Assembly (NCBI RefSeq): GCF_019799925.1 | Contig: NZ_JABGCG010000014.1 | Location: 62,001 to 126,000, forward strand | Origin: Blastococcus sp. CPCC 205250 | GTDB taxonomy: Bacteria > Actinomycetota > Actinomycetes > Mycobacteriales > Geodermatophilaceae | DNA: 64,000 nt | Direction: 5' to 3' | Shown: positions 59,334 to 64,000 of the stretch, in pieces | Layout of the letters: the number at the start of each line of letters is the position of its first letter | Position numbering within the stretch: position 1 is the first letter of the stretch | The notes under the pieces: generated by a model | What the model was told of the DNA's origin: nothing | Databases searched by the model: none | What the model saw: only the letters and a program-made list of their open reading frames with translations | Position numbers and translations under genes: made by a program

Positions 59334-59966
59334 TCAGCCCGTCGGGTGGGCGAGTCCTGCGCCGGCCCAGCGCAGGCAGTCGCTCACGAGCTCCAGGAAC
59401 TCCTCGTAGGGCTGGTTCGGGTTCCACGCCTCGGCCGCCGTGGTGAAGGCGGCCATCGCGGTGTTGAGGACCAGGGCGGTCCTCACGTCGTCGGCGTCCG
59501 GACAGCGCCGGCCCAGCCACTCCCGCAGCTCGGGCTCGAAGCCGTCACAGGCACCCCGCGCGGTCCGGCACAACCCCGGCGACTGGTCGAGCAGCCGCTT
59601 CTGCAGCGGCAGCCGATCAGCCAGGAGTCGAGCCAGGCCCAGCGCGATGTCGGTCAGCGCCTCCCAGACTGGAGTGTCGGTACGACAGTTCTCCAGGAGG
59701 GCCTGCCACTGACGGACCTCGTCGGGATCCAGGTCGAAGACGACGGCTTCCTTGCTGGCGAAGTAGCTGAAGAACGTCGTTCGGGAGACACCGGCCTCGG
59801 CGGCGATGTCCTCCACGCTCACCGCATCGAACCCGCGCTCGTCGATCAGTCGCAGCGCGGTCGAGCGGATCGTGCGCCAGGCCGCGAGCTTCTTGCGCTC
59901 CCGCAGCCCCATGACGGCGGACACAGAGCAGCGCATCATCGATGCCGCGTCACCCGCCCTCGTCAT
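59334..59966 (-). CDS. TetR-family repressor, 210 aa
   Basis: The N-terminal helix-turn-helix (ALRLIDERGFDAVSVEDIAAEAGVSRTTFFSYFASKEAVV) is typical of TetR proteins; the rest is the helical ligand-binding domain. It probably represses itself and the MFS pump and is released by the pump substrate. The ATG at 59966 is preferred because a -10 (TAGCGT, minus strand) ends seven bases before it, so the mRNA would be leaderless. The inner ATG at 59912 (MGLRERKK) is the usual family start and is an alternative. Confidence 0.88.
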   Translation of the reverse strand: MTRAGDAASMMRCSVSAVMGLRERKKLAAWRTIRSTALRLIDERGFDAVSVEDIAAEAGVSRTTFFSYFASKEAVVFDLDPDEVRQWQALLENCRTDTPVWEALTDIALGLARLLADRLPLQKRLLDQSPGLCRTARGACDGFEPELREWLGRRCPDADDVRTALVLNTAMAAFTTAAEAWNPNQPYEEFLELVSDCLRWAGAGLAHPTG

Positions 59967-59973
59967 GATCAGG

Positions 59974-60005
59974 ACGCTAGACCGAAAGCCGTACTGAGTA
60001 CAAGT
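59974..60005 (-). promoter_or_regulatory. tetR promoter with operator palindrome
   Basis: On the minus strand TTGTAC, 18 bases, then TAGCGT makes a good -35/-10 pair. The palindrome GTACT-G-AGTAC (59991-60001) lies over the -35 and spacer, where bound TetR would block polymerase. This supports autoregulation. Confidence 0.6.
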
Positions 60006-60295
60006 TCTTACTCCGTCCGGGTTTTGATTTCACGTCGCGTTCACCCAGGGACTCGGCTCGTGGGGGACGTCGTCGTCCACGGCGGGCCGCCGGTGGAGGC
60101 TCGGGCGGAGGTGCTGGACCCTCGGTGAGCTGTGCCCCGAACCGCTCGTGGGGTCGATGGAGCGCAGCACCGGCGTGACGGCAACGGGAGGTGGGGCCGA
60201 CGCGTCGCGTGGGATGACACGGACGGGATGAGCACCTGGCGGCCGCGTCCCGGCTGACAAGCTCCCCAGGACGCCGTCCGAGGGAGTGCAGTTCC

Positions 60296-60988
60296 GTGTC
60301 CCAGCCAGGCCCTTCTGTGCCGTTGACGCGTCCCGTCGGCGGCCGCTGGTACTTCGTGGTCACCATCGCGACGGTGGGCCTGCTGTCGGCCGTGCCGTTC
60401 TGGCACGCCTGGGTCACGCTGCGCCGTCCGTCCGTCAGGCGCTCGGCCGTCGTCTACAGCGTCCTCGGTGCTGCCCTCGTCGTCCTGGCTTCCACCATCC
60501 CGCGCGACCCCGAGGGCCAGCCGATCGGCGACGGGGCGACGGCGCTGAACGGCGTCCTCGCCGTCACGGCACTGGGCGTGGTGATCGCCGCGTGCGTGCA
60601 GCTGCGTCCGCTCCGGCGGGACGTCTTCGGCGGTCCGGGTCAGTCGCGCACCGCCTCCGACCGGGTGATGGCGGGAGCCCTGGCGTCCCGCGCCCGCCGC
60701 GACGAGGCACGCGAGATCGCCGGCCGCGATCCGGTCCTCGCCCGGGACCTGGGCATCGGGCGACCCGACCTCGGTCGGGGCTACGACGACGGCGGTCTCG
60801 TCGACGTCAACAGCGCACCGGCCGAGGTCATCGAGCGCGTCTGCATGATCGACCGGAGCCACGCCCTCGCGATCGTCGCTGCGCGCGAGGCGCGCGGGGG
60901 CTACTTCACCGTCGACGAGGTCCCCGTGTACGTCCACCTGCCTGCGCACTCGGCCGGTCAGGTGCAGGAGCGCGGCATCACGCTCTGA
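60296..60988 (+). CDS. Membrane protein with C-terminal helix-hairpin-helix, 230 aa
   Basis: Hydrophobic helices are at about 18-38 (WYFVVTIATVGLLSAVPFW), 50-66 and 85-103. A cytoplasmic or outer tail ends in GLVDVNSAPAEVIERVCMIDRSHALAIVAAREARGG, a ComEA-type helix-hairpin-helix that usually binds DNA non-specifically. A membrane-bound HhH protein could help DNA uptake or hold DNA at the membrane; this is inference. The GTG follows AGGGAG. Confidence 0.75.
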   Translation: MSQPGPSVPLTRPVGGRWYFVVTIATVGLLSAVPFWHAWVTLRRPSVRRSAVVYSVLGAALVVLASTIPRDPEGQPIGDGATALNGVLAVTALGVVIAACVQLRPLRRDVFGGPGQSRTASDRVMAGALASRARRDEAREIAGRDPVLARDLGIGRPDLGRGYDDGGLVDVNSAPAEVIERVCMIDRSHALAIVAAREARGGYFTVDEVPVYVHLPAHSAGQVQERGITL

Positions 60989-61165
60989 CCCGCGGTCGCG
61001 GTCTGAGCCGTCGGTCGTCGCTCAGCGTCACGGGAGCCGGCTGGCGCCACCCGGGCGGAGGAGTCGCGTCACCCGTCGTCGTGGGACCCGGTCCGCGGGG
61101 GCGTGCCCCGCCGCAGCCTGGGGGAGGTCTGGCGTCCGACAGCCAGATCCACCGGGGGAGGAACC

Positions 61166-61534
61166 GTGCCCAGCGACATCGACCCGCTGCCCAGCGCCGG
61201 AGCGCGCACCGGACCCGCCTGCACCCGGCGGACGGCCGGCCACACGCCGCACCGCGCCACGATCCTGCTGTGCCACACCGGCGCGCTGTCCGAGTGGCGG
61301 TCGGTCTTCGTCCTCGGTGTGCACGACGGCGTCGTCACCCTCGCCGACGGCGACCAGCTCATGCGCTTCCGCAACCACGCGCCCGAGGTCTTTGCCCGTG
61401 CCGTGGAGGAGGCGGGGGAGGAGGCCCACCTGAACACCCGGTTCGGCTACCTGTTCCTCGCCTCGTGGCCGCGCGAGCCGGAGGCGGTCTTCTCGCTCAG
61501 CCCGGCCGACCGGCCGTTCCCCGCGTGCGGATGA
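61166..61534 (+). CDS. Hypothetical protein, 122 aa
   Basis: I do not recognise this family. It is a soluble protein with a beta-rich middle (ATILLCHTGALSEWRSVFVLGVHDGVVTLADG) and a helix with HAPEVFARAVEEAGEEAHLNTRFGYLFLASW. There is no signal peptide or paired cysteines. The GTG at 61166 follows GGGGGAGGAACC; a frame opening at 61103 lacks such a site. A hairpin terminator follows, shared with the convergent NlpC/P60 gene. Confidence 0.65.
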   Translation: MPSDIDPLPSAGARTGPACTRRTAGHTPHRATILLCHTGALSEWRSVFVLGVHDGVVTLADGDQLMRFRNHAPEVFARAVEEAGEEAHLNTRFGYLFLASWPREPEAVFSLSPADRPFPACG

Positions 61535-61550
61535 GCCGTGCGGCCGAGCG

Positions 61551-61592
61551 CCCCGGGGCCCCGGTCGCAGCGTGGCGACCGGGGCTCCGGGG
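61551..61592. terminator. Bidirectional hairpin terminator
   Basis: CCCCGG-G-GCCCCGGTCGC (61551-61568) pairs with GCGACCGGGGC-T-CCGGGG (61575-61592) around AGCGTG. It sits between converging genes ending at 61534 and 61599. It should end both transcripts. Confidence 0.8.
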
Positions 61593-61598
61593 ACGTGC

Positions 61599-62111
61599 TC
61601 ACCAGGCGGGTCGAGCCGACCCGACGTAGCCCGACACCGAGCCGGCCCACACCACGGAGACGGGCTTCCCGTACGTGGAGGAGTGGACCATCATCCCGTT
61701 GCCGATGTACATGCCGACGTGGCCGACCGGGCTGTAGAAGAACAGCAGGTCACCGGGCTGCATGTCCCACAGGCCGACCGGCAGGCCGATCCGGGACTGC
61801 AGGCGCGAGGAGTGCGGCAGGTTGACCCCGGCGGCGGCGTAGGCGTACTGGACCAGCCCGGAACAGTCGAAGCTCGACGGCCCACCCCCGCCCCAGGCGT
61901 AGGGCTTGCCGACCTGGGCCAGCGCGGTGTCGACGGCGATCTGCGCGGCCGACGTCGGTGCGGCGACGGCCGCGAGGGGGGCACTGGCCACAGGAGCCGC
62001 CGTGGCGGGGACCGTGCTGAGCATGAGCCCGGCGCCGGCCATCACGGCGACGAGTGCGCTGCGCGTGGTGCGGGACGTGCGACGTGACAGGGACGTGCGA
62101 GTGGTCGTCAT
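61599..62111 (-). CDS. Secreted NlpC/P60 cell-wall peptidase, 170 aa
   Basis: A Sec signal peptide is clear: basic RTSRTTRS, the hydrophobic core ALVAVMAGAGLMLS and the cleavage region ATAAP. The NlpC/P60 domain follows with the catalytic Cys in FDCSGLVQYAY, His in VGHVGMYIG and a third polar residue (HSSTY). It cuts peptide bonds in peptidoglycan stems outside the cell. Expression is controlled by a c-di-AMP riboswitch upstream, as is common for actinobacterial wall hydrolases. The ATG at 62111 follows AAGGAG at a slightly long distance. Confidence 0.88.
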   Translation of the reverse strand: MTTTRTSLSRRTSRTTRSALVAVMAGAGLMLSTVPATAAPVASAPLAAVAAPTSAAQIAVDTALAQVGKPYAWGGGGPSSFDCSGLVQYAYAAAGVNLPHSSRLQSRIGLPVGLWDMQPGDLLFFYSPVGHVGMYIGNGMMVHSSTYGKPVSVVWAGSVSGYVGSARPAW

Positions 62112-62141
62112 GGACGACGGGGTCTCCTTGGGTCTCCGTGT

Positions 62142-62288
62142 ACCGCCTACCGGGTCAGCTGACGGATTCGGACGCAGGAAGTCGCCCGGCCCGCTCGGGA
62201 CGGTGTCCCGGGCAGGCTTCACCCCAGTGGATCGGTGGGTCCCCGGCCCGGCGCGGCTGGCTGCTCGCGCCACGTTCGGCGGCGTCCG
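62142..62288 (-). promoter_or_regulatory. c-di-AMP riboswitch (ydaO/yuaA type)
   Basis: On the minus strand the leader contains GGGGACCCACCGATCC, then GGGGTGAAGCC, and near the 3' end GTCCGAATCCGTCAGCTGACC followed by CGGTAGGCGG. These blocks, in this order, are the conserved core of the ydaO class. In actinobacteria it represses wall-hydrolase genes when c-di-AMP is high. It lies 31 bases before the NlpC/P60 start codon, with the ribosome site AAGGAG between them. Confidence 0.88.
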
Positions 62289-62338
62289 TGAGTGGCGCCA
62301 TTGCTCGGCGCCGTTGTGCGGCCTCACGGACGGCGGCG

Positions 62339-62368
62339 ACGCTAAGTGGGGTTCCGGGACCTGCCAAA
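62339..62368 (-). promoter_or_regulatory. Promoter of the riboswitch transcript
   Basis: On the minus strand TTTGGC (62363-62368), 18 bases, then TAGCGT (62339-62344) is a good SigA-type promoter. It would give a leader of about 220 bases containing the whole riboswitch. The remaining 250 bases up to 62627 show no gene. Confidence 0.55.
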
Positions 62369-62627
62369 CGGAGCCGAGCGCGGGACACGCCTGCTCCCGG
62401 ACAGGCCCCGGCTCGGCGTGTCGCCACGCGACACGCCGCGCTGACCTCGCGGCATCCCCTCGATGATCATGGTCCGCCGGGGACCCCCACGAGGCCGCCG
62501 GGGAATCGGGCGACGTGCGGCGTGGCCTCACGCGGCGTGATCGTCTTCTCCAGGGTTGACCGGGGCTGACAACGGGCATCGACCAGACCAACGGACAGGT
62601 TCAGTCCACCGAACACGAGGAGGACCC

Positions 62628-62789
62628 ATGGCCGGGATGTTCCGGAAGCTCATCGCCTCAGGCGTCGCTGCGAAGCTGATGCAGGAGGCCCGCAAGCCGC
62701 AGAACCAGGAGAAGGCGCGGCAGCTGTTCGCCCAGATGCAGCAGAAGCGCCGGGGCGGCGGCACCGGGGGCCGCGGCCGCGTCCGCTGA
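62628..62789 (+). CDS. Small basic protein, 53 aa
   Basis: MAGMFRKLIASGVAAKLMQEARK starts an amphipathic helix, followed by KPQNQEKARQLFAQMQQK and a Gly/Arg tail (RRGGGTGGRGRVR). The charge and tail suit nucleic-acid or membrane-surface binding. Similar small proteins are common in this group of actinobacteria but have no known role. The ATG follows GAGGAGGACCC. A strong terminator follows. Confidence 0.7.
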   Translation: MAGMFRKLIASGVAAKLMQEARKPQNQEKARQLFAQMQQKRRGGGTGGRGRVR

Positions 62790-62804
62790 CCTCCACCGCA
62801 CCGC

Positions 62805-62846
62805 ACAGCGACCCCCGTCCGGCAGCCGCCGGACGGGGGTCGCTGT
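62805..62846. terminator. Perfect 19-bp bidirectional terminator
   Basis: ACAGCGACCCCCGTCCGGC (62805-62823) is exactly complementary to 62828-62846 across a 4-base AGCC loop. It ends the small gene on the plus strand and the SMP-30-like gene (stop at 62862) on the minus strand. Confidence 0.85.
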
Positions 62847-62861
62847 CGTTCGTGGGGTGTG

Positions 62862-63761
62862 TCAGGGGCGGCCGGCGTGGGCCACCCCGACCTCCGTGGC
62901 GACGAGCACCGCCTCGCGCACCGGCTCGCGGTTGTGCTGGTAGAAGTCCGGCGCGCAGCACATGAGCAGCGTCCGGCCGTCCTCGCCGCCGAGCATGCAG
63001 GCGAACACGCCCAGGCCCTCCGGCGCGGCCACGGACTCGACGATCTCCCCGCCCGGCGCGATCCGCGCCACCCGGCCGCCGACCGCGTCGGCCGCCCAGA
63101 TGTGCCCCTCGGCGTCCAGCGCGCAGCCGTCGGGGGCGACGACGACCTGGCCGAGGACCTCCTCGGTCGTCGTCCCGGTCACCTCGCCGCCCAGCGACGC
63201 CCACACCCGCCGGTTGGTCAGTGAGCCGTCGGGCGCGAGGTCGAAGGCCGTGTACCGGTTGCCGAGGGTCTCGCCGACGACGAGCGTGCCGCCGTCCGGG
63301 GTGATCACCGAGCCGTTGGGGAACCGCAGCCCGTCGGCGACGACGTGCACCGAGCCGTCGGGGTCCACCCGCTTGAGCGTCGCCGGGCGCGCGTCGCCGC
63401 CGCCCATCAGGTCGAAGCCGAAGTCGCCGACGAACACCCGCCCCTGCTCGTCGACCACGAGGTCGTTGAGGTGCCCGCCGCAGTGCTCGTCGAGGTCGGC
63501 GTAGGTGGTCAGCTCGCCGTCGGCGAACCGCAGCAGGCGGTGGTCGGTCATCGAGACGACGACCAGCGACCCGTCGGGCAGCCACCCCAGGCCCGAGGGC
63601 TGGTTCTCCACCTCGAACAGGACCGTCTCCTGGCCGTCGGTCGTCACCCGGCTCACCGTGTGCCGGTAGAAGTCCGACACCCACCAGGTGCCGTCGCGCC
63701 AGCGCGGGCCCTCGAAGAACCCGCCACCCGTCAGGACCGTCCGCAGCTCTCGTTCCGCCAT
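62862..63761 (-). CDS. SMP-30/gluconolactonase-family protein, 299 aa
   Basis: This is a six-bladed beta-propeller lactonase. Seen motifs are FFEGPRWRDGTWWVSDFYRHTVSRV at the start, HLNDLVVDEQGRVFVGDFGFD (metal-binding Asn/Asp), FPNGSVITPDGGTLVVGET and CALDAEGHIWAADAVGG with the catalytic Asp. It opens sugar or related lactones with a divalent metal; the substrate is unknown. The protein is cytoplasmic. The ATG at 63761 is preceded on the minus strand by a short spacer after the next gene's stop. Confidence 0.87.
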   Translation of the reverse strand: MAERELRTVLTGGGFFEGPRWRDGTWWVSDFYRHTVSRVTTDGQETVLFEVENQPSGLGWLPDGSLVVVSMTDHRLLRFADGELTTYADLDEHCGGHLNDLVVDEQGRVFVGDFGFDLMGGGDARPATLKRVDPDGSVHVVADGLRFPNGSVITPDGGTLVVGETLGNRYTAFDLAPDGSLTNRRVWASLGGEVTGTTTEEVLGQVVVAPDGCALDAEGHIWAADAVGGRVARIAPGGEIVESVAAPEGLGVFACMLGGEDGRTLLMCCAPDFYQHNREPVREAVLVATEVGVAHAGRP

Positions 63762-63771
63762 GTCGCGGACA

Positions 63772-64000
63772 CTAGGTCGACCGCTGCTCCGCGGCCCGGC
63801 GGACCCCCGCCAGCATCCTGCGGACGGCGACCACGTGCCCGCCGCTGCCGACCACGGCCAGCCGGTACAGCCGCCCGTGCGGTCCGGGGAACGCCGCCCG
63901 GCTCTCCATCCGCACCCGCGTGCCGCCGTCGACGGCGTCCAGGCGGACGACGATCCCGTACCGGGAGAAGCGGTGCCGGCCGGCCACCACGAGCAGCCGC
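63772..64000 (-). CDS. C-terminal part of a polyketide-cyclase/SRPBCC-like protein, cut by the window
   Basis: The open frame runs off the right edge without a stop, so only the last 75 residues are visible. GIVVRLDAVDGGTRVRMESRAAFPGPHGRLYRLAVVGSGGH resembles the last strands and helix of START/SRPBCC-type lipid-binding proteins. The methionine codon at 63990 is internal, not a start. Ten bases separate it from the lactonase gene, so they are co-transcribed. Confidence 0.5.
   Translation of the reverse strand, partial: RLLVVAGRHRFSRYGIVVRLDAVDGGTRVRMESRAAFPGPHGRLYRLAVVGSGGHVVAVRRMLAGVRRAAEQRST

Noticed and set aside
1..64000. CRISPR arrays, tRNA or rRNA genes, integrases and insertion sequences
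   Set aside because: No regularly spaced repeats, cloverleaf-type sequences, recombinase motifs or transposase genes were noticed on either strand.

Overview
The window is very GC-rich, coding-dense and full of GTG starts, leaderless genes and TGA stops that overlap the next start codon. With a c-di-AMP riboswitch in front of a secreted NlpC/P60 hydrolase and TGTCGGTG-type damage promoters, this points to a high-GC actinobacterium. Geodermatophilaceae (Blastococcus/Geodermatophilus/Modestobacter-like) is my best guess from gene content and is inference. No integrase, tRNA, rRNA, CRISPR array or insertion sequence was found.

Layout. (1) 1-3.2 kb: the SNF2 helicase cut by the left edge, then a small leaderless gene. 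(2) 3.2-29.9 kb: a defence island. Its plus-strand arm (4357-17039) holds two translationally coupled glycine-zipper proteins, a two-gene Cas4-like nuclease plus Upf1-like SF1 helicase, and a type III-like Res/Mod pair. Its minus-strand arm (26197-17103) holds a DUF2075 nuclease-helicase, a RecQ helicase fused to a topoisomerase-type zinc finger and a Vsr-like region, a coiled-coil protein and an AddA-like helicase-nuclease. The arms converge on one perfect bidirectional terminator (17062-17099). A frameshifted MazG gene, a ScoMcrA-like modification-dependent endonuclease and a uracil-DNA-glycosylase-like protein close the island.

(3) 30.1-35.1 kb: an apparent NAD/ADP-ribose operon on the minus strand (ARPP-1, EVE-nuclease, ADP-ribosylglycohydrolase fused to a dual-specificity phosphatase, zinc-ribbon protein) with overlapping stops and starts. 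It is divergent from an NrtR-like Nudix regulator. (4) 35.2-41.7 kb: an EEP phosphodiesterase, then a four-gene operon (zinc ribbon, unknown, DnaQ exonuclease-BRCT, NERD-helicase) behind a PafBC/RecA-NDp-type promoter, an EVE-HNH nuclease and a decayed GIY-YIG nuclease. (5) 41.8-46.9 kb: two DUF6308-like genes, a zinc-ribbon protein, a beta-CASP metallo-hydrolase, a nuclease-like protein, and a small coding frame with no ordinary start codon.

(6) 47-51.4 kb: a ureohydrolase, NCS1 transporter and SnoaL-like cluster, divergent from an XRE-cupin regulator and a cyclase. (7) 51.4-55 kb: a second copy of the ADP-ribosylglycohydrolase-phosphatase and zinc-ribbon genes. A 27-codon remnant of ARPP-1 sits between them, showing that the ADP-ribose module was duplicated and one copy then shortened. 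Two paralogous small proteins and an HhH-GPD glycosylase lie around it. (8) 55-64 kb: mostly core-type genes: HNH, PfkB kinase, MscL, DUF3883-like, TetR-MFS efflux, membrane HhH protein, riboswitch-NlpC/P60, SMP-30 lactonase, and a gene cut by the right edge.

The common theme of 3-55 kb is sensing modified or damaged DNA (EVE, SRA, sulfur-binding, HhH and UDG folds), cutting or unwinding it, and handling ADP-ribose. At least part of this is driven by DNA-damage promoters.
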